64,000 nucleotides of DNA, from positions 558,001 to 622,000 of the forward strand of contig UBJR01000009.1 in NCBI GenBank assembly GCA_900465675.1, in the 5' to 3' direction. This document shows positions 35,953 to 43,040 of the stretch, one piece after another. The notes beneath the pieces were generated by a model. That model was given only the letters and a program-made list of their open reading frames with translations. It was not told the origin of the DNA and made no database searches. Source of the DNA: Hyphomicrobiales bacterium (GTDB lineage: Bacteria > Pseudomonadota > Alphaproteobacteria > Rhizobiales > Rhizobiaceae). The position numbers were made by a program, and so were the translations under genes. Each line of letters opens with the position of its first letter. Within the stretch, counting starts at the first letter, position 1.

Positions 35953-36099
35953 ATGAGCGACAAGAAGAAATCCGACGAGGAACAGAAGACCGACAAGGAG
36001 CAGGACGACTATCTGGAAGAAGCCCTGGAAGAAACCTTCCCGGCCAGCGATCCGATAGCACCCGGCCATACCGGCAAGAAGCCGTCGGACAAGAAATAG
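35953..36099 (+). CDS. Small acidic/lysine-rich protein with FPASDP motif
   Basis: 48 aa, highly charged: MSDKKKSDEEQKTDKEQDDY, then EALEETFPASDPIAPGHTG and a lysine tail. The ETFPASDP(I/V) signature recurs in short rhizobial proteins, often near stress genes. Start ATG 35953 is chosen over an open frame 24 codons longer because the family begins with the lysine-rich segment. Probably cotranscribed with the 17M-like gene. No biochemical function known to me; predicted disordered. Confidence 0.65.
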   Translation: MSDKKKSDEEQKTDKEQDDYLEEALEETFPASDPIAPGHTGKKPSDKK

Positions 36100-36124
36100 C
36101 CTGCCGGCGATAGAAAGAGAAAAA

Positions 36125-36307
36125 CTATTGAGCGCTGACGCGATCAGCGGTGGCGTCAGCGTCTTCGGCCGGAACATGGCCGTTATTGGTGACCTCGTCG
36201 GCAACCGCCGACAGATCGATGTTACCCCAGATCGACTTTTCCTTGCTGCGATCGACGCGGCGGGACGATTTGACTTCTACGATGAACGGCTTCGATTGAG
36301 CGCGCAT
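36125..36307 (-). CDS. Small basic protein, conserved in rhizobia
   Basis: 60 aa. Basic N-terminal half with PFIVEVKSSRRVDRSKEKSI, then WGNIDLSAVADEV and an acidic tail. The FIVE(V/I)K...KSIWG-(D/N)-(I/V)DL pattern is shared by short proteins in Rhizobiales, sometimes beside mobile-element genes; no named domain. AGGA lies five bases before the ATG. A perfect GGAAC-N17-CGTT promoter upstream makes it a predicted general-stress gene. Confidence 0.65.
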   Translation of the reverse strand: MRAQSKPFIVEVKSSRRVDRSKEKSIWGNIDLSAVADEVTNNGHVPAEDADATADRVSAQ

Positions 36308-36343
36308 AAATGTCCTGTCGAAATATGTTGATGCGAATCTTTC

Positions 36344-36369
36344 AACGCACTCAGCCTACGAAGCGTTCC
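36344..36369 (-). promoter_or_regulatory. EcfG promoter GGAAC-N17-CGTT
   Basis: Exact -35 (36365-36369) and -10 (36344-36347) on minus with a 17-bp spacer, 37 bp before the 60-aa gene. The next EcfG promoter, on plus, begins 57 bp away. Confidence 0.78.
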
Positions 36370-36426
36370 ATCACCGTGCAAGACGGCCCTCACCGCTTAT
36401 CCAGCCCCGCGCACGCCTCATCCTCA

Positions 36427-36451
36427 GGAACCGGCAGCACCGCCAAGCGTT
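36427..36451 (+). promoter_or_regulatory. EcfG promoter GGAAC-N16-CGTT
   Basis: Exact -35 (36427-36431) and -10 (36448-36451), 16-bp spacer, 60 bp before the DUF2188-like gene. Confidence 0.78.
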
Positions 36452-36511
36452 GATCCCTGTGCATGGCAGCTGCCCCGAAAAATCAATATTAAACGCTTGA
36501 AGGAAAAACCG

Positions 36512-36763
36512 ATGTCGATTACCTACCACGTCGGCGAACATGACGAGGCCTGGGCTTACCGCTTGGGCGATGTCTGGTCAGAAGCCTTTCCAACTCACGA
36601 ACTCGCATTGGCCGCGGCAAAGCAAGCCGCAGAGCGGCAACAGCTTGGCGGTCAGGATGCGGAGATTACCTTTCAGCGTGCGGATGGCACGTGGGCAACA
36701 GAGCGTGTGAGCGGTGGTGACCGCCCGCAGGCTGATGTCGTCGATGATGCGCCGGACACATAA
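36512..36763 (+). CDS. DUF2188-like small protein
   Basis: 83 aa. A compact beta-alpha pattern is visible: SITYHVGEHDEAWAYRLGDV, SEAFPTHELALAAAKQAAER, AEITFQRADGTWATER. This resembles DUF2188, in which one helix packs on a sheet and a hydrophobic W/Y precedes a W...E. AAGGA lies seven bases before ATG 36512; the TTG 15 bases earlier is less likely. Predicted EcfG target. Function unknown. Confidence 0.7.
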   Translation: MSITYHVGEHDEAWAYRLGDVWSEAFPTHELALAAAKQAAERQQLGGQDAEITFQRADGTWATERVSGGDRPQADVVDDAPDT

Positions 36764-36803
36764 TGCAGATCAATAAAAGGCTTCGGCCGAAAAAGACGAC
36801 GGA

Positions 36804-37136
36804 ATGACCCTGAAAGAACGTTTCTTGAAATCGCAGCACGCGTGGATGATCGGCGCCTGCTACTCCTCGAAGCACCCGGACTTCTCGCGTTATGGCGGCA
36901 TCGACGTGGCTGTCGCGCCGCGCTGGCGTGAATCCCCGGATGCCTTCATCAACGACATGATGGACAGCCTCCCCCGGCGCCTGGCCGAGCGCCAGTTGGC
37001 GCTACGCAACCCGCGCCGCCCCTTCGAGCCGGGCAATGTGGAATGGGTGTTTACAAGCAAGCATCGCGGCCTTCGTGCGCCTGACGGCGCCAGACCGGGT
37101 ACCGGCTCCTCTCTCAGCCGCCAGCGGCGGATGTGA
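36804..37136 (+). CDS. Small protein resembling the HNH/AP2-associated phage domain
   Basis: 110 aa. The core MIGACYSSKHPDFSRYGGID...RW...FINDM...PGNVEWVF follows the template of phage and homing HNH proteins (CYxxxxPxYxxYGGRGIxVCxRW...FxxDMGxRP...Y.PGNCRWAT), but the GRGI, catalytic histidines and the LDRID segment are degraded. It is probably a diverged, catalytically dead relative or a DNA-binding remnant. The C-terminus is basic and Arg/Ser-rich. It follows the DUF2188-like gene by 41 bp and could be cotranscribed with it. Confidence 0.55.
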   Translation: MTLKERFLKSQHAWMIGACYSSKHPDFSRYGGIDVAVAPRWRESPDAFINDMMDSLPRRLAERQLALRNPRRPFEPGNVEWVFTSKHRGLRAPDGARPGTGSSLSRQRRM

Positions 37137-37139
37137 CAA

Positions 37140-37628
37140 TCAGAAGCTCGCGGCGATGAAAATTTCCGCGAGCTTTTCGATTCCGGCCTGATCTTCGGAA
37201 TCGAAGCGCGACGGCACCGGGCTGTCGAGATCGATGACGCCAAGCACGCGTCCCTCATGGATCACAGGCACGACCAGCTCCGAGCGCGACGCGGCATCGC
37301 AGGCGATATGCCCCGGAAACGCATGCACGTCCTCGACGACCACTGAAGCCTTGCGCTCGACGGCTGCGCCGCAGACACCCTTGCCGACCGGGATGCGCAC
37401 GCAGGCAGGCTTGCCCTGGAAGGGACCAAGCACCAGTTCGTTTTCCTGCTTCAGAAGATAGAAGCCTGCCCAGTTCAGCTCCGGCATCATCTGGTACATC
37501 AGCGCCGACGTATTGGCGGCATTGGCGATCATGTCGCTCTCTCCCGACAGCAGCGCCTCGAGCTGCTGTGCAAGCTCGCGGTAGAATTCCGCCTTGCTGG
37601 TGGTGTCGATCGTCGCTGACTGGAACAT
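37140..37628 (-). CDS. msrC: Free methionine-(R)-sulfoxide reductase (GAF domain)
   Basis: 162 aa single GAF domain. fRMsr enzymes reduce free Met-R-sulfoxide with three cysteines; here they are C76 (KPACVRIP), C86 (GKGVCGAAV) and C110 (GHIACDAAS), with the flanking NWAGFYLL, GPFQGKPAC and VIDLDSPVPSRFD segments intact. ATG 37628 gives the family length; the open frame further 5' is unlike it. It is convergent with the small HNH-like gene and divergent from the FecCD-type importer. It serves oxidative-stress repair. Confidence 0.9.
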   Translation of the reverse strand: MFQSATIDTTSKAEFYRELAQQLEALLSGESDMIANAANTSALMYQMMPELNWAGFYLLKQENELVLGPFQGKPACVRIPVGKGVCGAAVERKASVVVEDVHAFPGHIACDAASRSELVVPVIHEGRVLGVIDLDSPVPSRFDSEDQAGIEKLAEIFIAASF

Positions 37629-37710
37629 GGGAAACCCGCCTTTTCGTTGCCGCAGATATAGTCCCGGCCACCGCCCGGCTTCAAGGGCAAGGAAGCAAAG
37701 GTTCGGCATC

Positions 37711-37737
37711 GCGGAGATATTCCAACAGATATAACGC
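37711..37737. promoter_or_regulatory. ModE-like dyad upstream of the FecCD-type importer
   Basis: GCGGAGATAT (37711-37720), 8 bases, ATATAACGC (37729-37737): an imperfect inverted repeat whose right half equals the GCGTTATAT half-site of molybdate regulator ModE. It ends 42 bp before the binding-protein start. Two mismatches in the left half. Confidence 0.4.
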
Positions 37738-37779
37738 TATGCCATAGTGCGGCTCCGATCCAACGAGCCAGCTCTTCCC

Positions 37780-38814
37780 ATGAAGCTTTTTACCGCCCTT
37801 CTCGTCGCTGCCTTCAGTCTTCTCGCCGCAGGCGCCGACGCCCGCGTCATCACCGATGCGGCGGGCCGCAAGGTCGAGATCCCGGACAAGGTGAGCCGCG
37901 CGCTGGCCGCTGGCCCTCCGGCATCGGTTCTGATTTACGTCCTGGCGCCGGATAAGCTGACGGGCTGGGTGCGCCAGCCGGGTGATGCCGAAAAGGCCTT
38001 CCTGCTGCCATCGGTCCGCGATCTGCCCGTTTTCGGTCAGCTGACCGGTAAGGGCGGAACCGCCAATATGGAAGCGGTGCTCGCCGCCAAGCCCGATATC
38101 ATCATCGATGTCGGCACCGTCAATCCGACCTATGCGTCGCTCGCCGACAAGGTGCAGGCCCAGACCGGCATCCCCTATGTGCTCGTCGATGGCAGTTTTG
38201 CCCGAAGCGCCGAAACGCTGCGCCAGACCGGCGAGATCCTCGGCGTCACCGAACGCGCCGCCAAGCTTGCCAACTACGCATCGACGGCAATCGGCGGGCT
38301 GAACGCCAGGCTGGCCGCCATTCCACAGAGCGACCGGCCGCGCGTCTATTACGGCCGTGGCCCCGAAGGTCTGGAAACCGGCCTGGCGGGCTCGATCAAT
38401 CTGGAGATTCTCGAAGCCGCCGGCGCGGCCAATGTCGCGGCGGCTGCCGGCAAGGGCGGACTGACGCAGGTTTCGCTCGAACAGATCCTCTCCTGGAAGC
38501 CGGACACCATGCTCGCCGCCTCCGGAAAATTCGCGGCCAGCGTCAAGACCGATCCGCTCTGGGCCGGCCTCGATGCCGTCAAGAACGGCCGCGTCTTCGT
38601 CACGCCCAGCCTGCCCTTCGGCTGGTTCGATTCCCCGCCGGGCATCAACCGGCTGATCGGCATCGCCTGGCTGGAGCGCCTCTTCTACCCGACAGTCTTC
38701 ACCGGCGATCTCAAAGCCGAGGTCCGTGATTTCTTCAAGCTCTTCTATCAGGTCGACCTGACCGAGGATCAGCTCGCAACGCTGCTGAAGGGCTCCGGCG
38801 TTTCGCCGCAATGA
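37780..38814 (+). CDS. ABC transporter substrate-binding protein, TroA/FhuD-like (metal-complex or oxyanion)
   Basis: 344 aa with a signal peptide (residues 1-20, cleavage after GADA). The single-helix class III fold shows VITDAAGRKVEIPDKVSRAL, GKGGTANMEAVLAAKPDIII and a conserved GWFDSPPGINRLIGIAWLER. Relatives carry siderophores, heme, cobalamin or, in MolA of Haemophilus, molybdate/tungstate. ATG 37780 is preferred because it yields the signal peptide. It overlaps the permease gene by 4 bp. The nearby molbindin gene and ModE-like box favour an oxyanion ligand, but a siderophore cannot be excluded. Confidence 0.85.
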   Translation: MKLFTALLVAAFSLLAAGADARVITDAAGRKVEIPDKVSRALAAGPPASVLIYVLAPDKLTGWVRQPGDAEKAFLLPSVRDLPVFGQLTGKGGTANMEAVLAAKPDIIIDVGTVNPTYASLADKVQAQTGIPYVLVDGSFARSAETLRQTGEILGVTERAAKLANYASTAIGGLNARLAAIPQSDRPRVYYGRGPEGLETGLAGSINLEILEAAGAANVAAAAGKGGLTQVSLEQILSWKPDTMLAASGKFAASVKTDPLWAGLDAVKNGRVFVTPSLPFGWFDSPPGINRLIGIAWLERLFYPTVFTGDLKAEVRDFFKLFYQVDLTEDQLATLLKGSGVSPQ

Positions 38815-39848
38815 TGGCCGCGCGGGATCAGAGCGAGGGAGCCGCGCCACCCGGCAATCGATGGCTCTGGCCCGGACTTGCCGGTCTGCTGCTGCTCGCC
38901 TTGCTGTCGATGATGACCGGCAAATATGGCGGCGGGCCACGGCCGCTGATCGAGGCGTTTACGGAGTTGGCCGGTGGAAAGGCCGGTGATCCCCTGCTTG
39001 CAACCGTCCTCTGGAACGTCCGCCTGCCCCGCGTTGCGGCCGCAATCGTCATCGGCGCAGCCCTTGCTGGGGCTGGCGCCACCTATCAGGGCATCTTCCG
39101 CAATCCGCTTGTCTCACCCGATATTTTGGGTGTCTCCGTCGGCGCCAGTCTTGGCGCGGTGCTCGGCATCTTTCTGTCGCTGCCGGTGCTCGCCATCCAG
39201 GCGCTCGCCTTTGCGGGCGGCCTGCTCGCCGTCGCCGCGGTCTATGCGGTCGGCGCTGCCGTGCGCCAGCGCGATCCAACGCTGACGCTGGTTCTGGCAG
39301 GCATCGCCATCCAGGCGCTGGTGGGTGCCGGCATCTCGCTGATCAAGATCCTCGCCGATCCCTATGACCAGCTCCCCGCCATCACCTATTGGCTGCTCGG
39401 CAGCATGACCGCCGTCACCCGCTTCGACGTGCTCTCCATCCTGCCTGCTGTACTGATCGGCCTCGTCCCACTCATCCTCCTGCGCTGGCGGATGAACGTC
39501 ATGACGCTCGGAGACGAGGAAGCGCAGACGCTCGGCATCGATACCAAGAAAACCCGGCTGGCGCTGGTCTGCGGCGCCACGCTGATCACTGCGGCGACCG
39601 TCTCGGTCACCGGTATCGTCGGCTGGATCGGCCTCATCATCCCGCATATCGCCCGCATGCTTGCCGGGCCCGACTTCCGCAGGCTCCTCCCCGCATCGAT
39701 GATCCTCGGCGCCGCCTATCTGCTGATCGTTGACATGCTGGCCCGCAGCATCGCCACCATCGAGGTGCCGCTCGGCATCCTGACGGCCGTGGTCGGCGCC
39801 CCCTTCTTCCTCTGGCTGCTGACATCGGGAAAGCGGGGCTGGCAATGA
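38811..39848 (+). CDS. FecCD-family ABC permease
   Basis: 345 aa with about ten hydrophobic segments. Family segments are LRLPRVAAAIVIGAALAGAGATYQGIFRNPL, broken here as VRLPRVAAA and GATYQGIFRNPLVSPDILGVS, then the TVSVTGIVGWIGLIIPHIAR coupling region. FecCD permeases (BtuC type) form a homodimeric channel for large or chelated substrates. ATGA overlaps with both neighbouring genes make binding protein, permease and ATPase a single translational unit. Confidence 0.9.
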   Translation: MMAARDQSEGAAPPGNRWLWPGLAGLLLLALLSMMTGKYGGGPRPLIEAFTELAGGKAGDPLLATVLWNVRLPRVAAAIVIGAALAGAGATYQGIFRNPLVSPDILGVSVGASLGAVLGIFLSLPVLAIQALAFAGGLLAVAAVYAVGAAVRQRDPTLTLVLAGIAIQALVGAGISLIKILADPYDQLPAITYWLLGSMTAVTRFDVLSILPAVLIGLVPLILLRWRMNVMTLGDEEAQTLGIDTKKTRLALVCGATLITAATVSVTGIVGWIGLIIPHIARMLAGPDFRRLLPASMILGAAYLLIVDMLARSIATIEVPLGILTAVVGAPFFLWLLTSGKRGWQ

Positions 39849-40627
39849 GTTTCGAGCTGAAATCGCTGACCTTCGGCTACTGCAACAGGGTGATCGGCAG
39901 CAACATCGACCTCGCGCTGAGATCGGGCGAGGTGCTCGCCCTGCTCGGCTCGAACGGCGCCGGAAAGACAACGCTCTTCAAGACCATGCTTGGATTGCTC
40001 CCGGTCAAGGCGGGCGAAATCCTGCTGGATGGCCGCCCGCTCTCGGGCTGGCCGCGACGGGAACGCGCTGCCCGCATCGCTTATGTGCCGCAAGCCCATG
40101 CCGCGCTCTTTCCCTTTACTGTGCGGGATGTCGTGCTGATGGGCCGTGCCGCCCGCATCGCTCCCTTCGCCATGCCTTCGCGGCAGGATCGCGTCATCGC
40201 CCAGGATGCGCTGGAGAGCGTCGGCATGGCGCCGCTTGCTACCAAGCCCTATACAGAAATCAGCGGCGGCGAGCGGCAGCTGGTGCTGATCGCCCGCGCC
40301 CTGGCGCAACAGCCGCAGATCCTGATCATGGACGAGCCCTCCGCCAGCCTGGACTACGGCAACCAGATGCGCCTTCTCGCCCATATCCGCCGGCTTGCTC
40401 GCCAGAACCTTTCGATCGTCCTGTCGACCCACAATCCGGATCACGCCTTCCTCACCGCCGATCGCGTCGCGCTTTTGAACGGCGGTTCGCTGACGGCACT
40501 CGGAACACCGGCTGACGTGCTGACGCCCGAGACGCTGAAAGAGCTCTACAATATCGACGTCGTCGTCGGCGCCCTCGACGGCAGCGCCCGCATCTGCGCT
40601 CCGCGCCTCGATCAATTTCCCGCCTAG
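39845..40627 (+). CDS. FepC/BtuD-type ABC ATP-binding protein
   Basis: 260 aa. Walker A GSNGAGKTTLFK near residue 36, signature ISGGERQLVLIARAL, Walker B ILIMDEPSASLDYGN and switch STHNPDHAF. The C-terminal PADVLTPETLKELYNIDV is typical of siderophore/cobalamin/MolC ATPases. It energises the FecCD permease, with which it overlaps by 4 bp. Confidence 0.9.
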   Translation: MSFELKSLTFGYCNRVIGSNIDLALRSGEVLALLGSNGAGKTTLFKTMLGLLPVKAGEILLDGRPLSGWPRRERAARIAYVPQAHAALFPFTVRDVVLMGRAARIAPFAMPSRQDRVIAQDALESVGMAPLATKPYTEISGGERQLVLIARALAQQPQILIMDEPSASLDYGNQMRLLAHIRRLARQNLSIVLSTHNPDHAFLTADRVALLNGGSLTALGTPADVLTPETLKELYNIDVVVGALDGSARICAPRLDQFPA

Positions 40628-40639
40628 AAAGGAAGAACC

Positions 40640-41164
40640 ATGGTCCGCGAAAACGAATTACGGGAAAACGAGGTGGCGATCGAACCGCCGGAGGCAAGCG
40701 ATGCCGGGCTGGTCTTCATCGGCCGCGTCCACACGCCCTGGACCTCGCGCATGGAAACGCCGCGCCAGGGCAGGCACGACGGACCGCTCTGCCGCATCGA
40801 GATTTTCGAGCCGTGGATTGCTGCGCTGAAGGGTGTCGATGCCTTCGAGCGGCTTGAGATCCTGTACTGGCTCGACCGCTCACGCCGGGATCTGGTGCTG
40901 CAGAGCCCGGCAAGCAACGGCAAGGTCCACGGCACGTTTTCACTGCGCTCCCCCGTCCGCCCCAATCCGATCGGCACCTCGATCGTCAAGCTGGAGCGGG
41001 TCGAAGACGGCATGCTCTTCGTGCGCGGCATGGATTGCCTCGACGGCACGCCGCTGCTCGACCTCAAGCCCGACCGGACGCTGTTCAAGCCGATCGCCCC
41101 TCCGCAGAAGGGCGACTACGAGACCGGCGATACCGGCACCGCAACCCACTGCCAGAAGGCGTGA
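40640..41164 (+). CDS. trmO: TrmO-family tRNA t6A37 methyltransferase (TsaA/YaeB)
   Basis: 174 aa. The family core is GLVFIGRVHTPW, the GPLCRIEIFEPW-type strand, FERLEILYWLDRSRRDLVL and HGTFSLRSPVRPNPIGTSIV; RSPxRPNPIG is diagnostic. TrmO uses SAM to make m6t6A at A37 of ANN-decoding tRNAs. AAGGAAG lies seven bases before the ATG. It starts 12 bp after the importer ATPase, so it is in the same transcript; VirR-like/TsaA genes sometimes travel with metal transporters without a known functional link. Confidence 0.85.
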   Translation: MVRENELRENEVAIEPPEASDAGLVFIGRVHTPWTSRMETPRQGRHDGPLCRIEIFEPWIAALKGVDAFERLEILYWLDRSRRDLVLQSPASNGKVHGTFSLRSPVRPNPIGTSIVKLERVEDGMLFVRGMDCLDGTPLLDLKPDRTLFKPIAPPQKGDYETGDTGTATHCQKA

Positions 41165-41175
41165 CCGGACGAATG

Positions 41176-41385
41176 TCAGTCGACGGCGACCATGACGTCC
41201 GAAGCCTTGACCACGGCATACGCCTCGGCGCCGGGTTTCAACCCGAGCTCATCGACGGCCTCGTTGGTGATCGACGCGGTGACGATGGCACCATTGCCGA
41301 TATCGATACGGACATGCGCCGTCGTCGCGCCCTTGGTGACTTCGACAACCTTGCCCTTCAGACGGTTGCGCGCGCTGATTTTCAT
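41176..41385 (-). CDS. Molbindin (single Mop/TOBE domain)
   Basis: 69 aa, exactly one Mop domain: MKISARNRLKGKVVEVTKGA, VRIDIGNGAIVTASITNEA, LGLKPGAEAYAVVKASDVMV. The SARN motif binds molybdate or tungstate at hexamer interfaces. It faces the FecCD-importer/trmO operon tail to tail. Free molbindins buffer cytoplasmic oxyanion and are usually beside molybdate transport or cofactor genes, which is the best clue to the importer substrate. Confidence 0.88.
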   Translation of the reverse strand: MKISARNRLKGKVVEVTKGATTAHVRIDIGNGAIVTASITNEAVDELGLKPGAEAYAVVKASDVMVAVD

Positions 41386-41495
41386 CCGATGTCCTCCCTG
41401 ATTTGGCGAGACCTTAGACGGCCCGCACCATTCATGTCAAAAGCCGTGCGGATAGCCAGTGGATCGCTCGTGGCATCATGGAGGGGAAGGTAGTC

Positions 41496-41906
41496 GTGAA
41501 GGTGATACGGATCGCAGCGGCGCTGATTGCCGGCGAGAATGGCGACGTGCTGCTGGTGCGCAAACGGGGCAGCGCGGCTTTCATGCAGCCGGGCGGCAAG
41601 ATCGATGGCGGGGAAACTGCGATTTCCGCGCTGGTGCGTGAGCTTGATGAAGAGATCGGCCTGCAAACGCATGAAGACCGACTTGAACCGCTCGGCACGT
41701 TCGAAGCGCTTGCGGCGAACGAACCGGATCACCGCGTTATCGCCGATCTCTTCCTGCTGGCCAGGCCTGCCGGGCCGATCGCGCCACGCGCCGAGATCGA
41801 AGAGATCCGTTGGATCGATCCGCACAACCCGGGAGACCTTCCGATGGCGGCACTCACAGCGGACCATATCCTGCCTTTCTGGCGCCAGCGGCTGGCAGGC
41901 ACCTGA
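41496..41906 (+). CDS. Nudix hydrolase
   Basis: 136 aa single Nudix domain. The box reads GGKIDGGETAISALVRELDEEIGLQ in outline: the glycine after PGG, Glu of GGE, and REL-EE-G are all in register. It hydrolyses a nucleoside diphosphate linked to another group; substrate not predictable. GTG 41496 is preferred because GGAGGGGAAGG lies just upstream; ATG 41478 lacks a ribosome-binding site and would read through it. Confidence 0.85.
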   Translation: MKVIRIAAALIAGENGDVLLVRKRGSAAFMQPGGKIDGGETAISALVRELDEEIGLQTHEDRLEPLGTFEALAANEPDHRVIADLFLLARPAGPIAPRAEIEEIRWIDPHNPGDLPMAALTADHILPFWRQRLAGT

Positions 41907-41923
41907 AGAGCGCGCAAAGAAAA

Positions 41924-41947
41924 GCCCGGCGCTGAGGCCGGGCCTTT
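41924..41947 (-). terminator. Terminator for the Pro/Ala-rich gene, possibly bidirectional
   Basis: 7-bp stem GCCCGGC / GCCGGGC with 6-nt loop. On the minus strand TTTTCTTT follows; on plus only CCTTTG. Confidence 0.75.
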
Positions 41948-41963
41948 GACTATTCGCTGATAT

Positions 41964-42314
41964 TTACTGCGCCGAAGGTGCGGCCGGAGCCGGTGCTGCG
42001 GGTGCCGGAGTTGCTGGCGCTGGTGCGGCAGGAGCCGGAGCAGCGGCCGGTGGCGTTGCCGGAGCAGCCGGTTCGCTCGTTGCTGCCGGCGGAGTGGCCG
42101 GAGCAGCAGGAGCCGCCGGTGTCGTCGTGGTGCTGGTTTCGCCTGCAGGCGCCGTTGCCGGAGCCGGGCCGGAACGCGGCCAGTAGGATGCGGCCAATGC
42201 AATAATTACAATGACGGCCGCAATACCGATCCACATCGTCCAGGGCGAACGGCGATCGGCCACGGGCGGCGTGGTACGCAAATCAGGGTTTGGTCTGTTG
42301 AAATCATTTGTCAT
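41964..42314 (-). CDS. Pro/Ala-rich single-span membrane protein
   Basis: 116 aa. A 25-residue polar cytoplasmic N-terminus, one span (WTMWIGIAAVIVIIALAASY, residues 25-44) and then about 70 residues of Pro/Ala repeats with a few Thr/Glu (APAAPATPPAA units), presumably an extended periplasmic tail. CAGGAGG precedes the ATG by seven bases. A perfect GGAAC-N17-CGTT promoter lies 23 bp upstream. No named domain; low-complexity sequence means homology by composition alone would be misleading. Confidence 0.78.
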   Translation of the reverse strand: MTNDFNRPNPDLRTTPPVADRRSPWTMWIGIAAVIVIIALAASYWPRSGPAPATAPAGETSTTTTPAAPAAPATPPAATSEPAAPATPPAAAPAPAAPAPATPAPAAPAPAAPSAQ

Positions 42315-42336
42315 GGGCGTCCTCCTGTACGCGCTA

Positions 42337-42362
42337 AACGGAGAGCTGCGGCAAAAGGTTCC
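42337..42362 (-). promoter_or_regulatory. EcfG promoter GGAAC-N17-CGTT
   Basis: Exact -35 (42358-42362) and -10 (42337-42340) on minus, 17-bp spacer, directly before the Pro/Ala-rich membrane gene. It overlaps nothing coding; the regulator stop is 10 bp away at 42372. Confidence 0.78.
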
Positions 42363-42371
42363 ACTTTACCG

Positions 42372-43040
42372 CTAGGAGACGGCAGCAATGCCCTGCCTGC
42401 CGCGCCCCGCCCGCTCGCGTCCGCCTGCGGCACGCGCAGCGCAGAGCGCCCCTGCCCGGCTTGCATCACCGGCATCGATCGCCTCGGTGATCGCCCGCAG
42501 TTCGGCAAGCCGCTCGCCGCGCTTTCCGCCAGTCTTGCTGGAAAGCCGTCTCAGCATGATGACGCGTCCATTCAGCTGCCGGAAGAAGCCGGCTGCGACC
42601 TTGTTTCCGCATCCAGCCGCCAACAGCGAAAAGAACTCACTCTCCTTCATCAGCGCATCGCGCTCGTCCGCGGCAGCTTCCAGAGCGGCGAGAATGGCGT
42701 GAAGTTCGAGGACCTGCGCCTTCGTGGCATTGCGGGTAAAGCCCTCGCCGATCAGCCGTTCGAGTGCCTCGCGGGTTTCCTCTATTTCCCGCGCCTGCTG
42801 CATCTCGATCGCAATCACCGAGCGCCCGCGCCGCGCATTGATCAGCAACCCCTCGGCATCGAGATGCTGCAGCGCCTCGCGCAACACGGTGCGGCTGATG
42901 CCCATCTCTTCGCAGATCTGCCGCTCGATCAGTTTCTGACCGGGCTTCAGCGTGCCGAAAAGGATCGAGTTGCGCAGCGCATCCGTCACCTGCTCGCGAA
43001 GCGAGATGCTTCGCGGCAGGCTGAGCCCGAGATTGCTCAT
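42372..43040 (-). CDS. GntR-family regulator, FadR/FCD subfamily
   Basis: 222 aa. The N-terminal wHTH runs from about 12 to 80 (SLREQVTDALRNSILFGTLK, ERQICEEMGISRTVLREALQ, GLLINARRGRSV). The C-terminal FCD domain is all-helical (IEETREALERLIGEGF, LLAAGCGNKVAAGFFRQLNG). FCD regulators usually sense carboxylates with a metal. The gene start overlaps the DUF2325 stop by 4 bp (ATGA), so expression is tied to that protein rather than to a transporter or enzyme. Ligand and targets unknown. Confidence 0.88.
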   Translation of the reverse strand: MSNLGLSLPRSISLREQVTDALRNSILFGTLKPGQKLIERQICEEMGISRTVLREALQHLDAEGLLINARRGRSVIAIEMQQAREIEETREALERLIGEGFTRNATKAQVLELHAILAALEAAADERDALMKESEFFSLLAAGCGNKVAAGFFRQLNGRVIMLRRLSSKTGGKRGERLAELRAITEAIDAGDASRAGALCAARAAGGRERAGRGRQGIAAVS

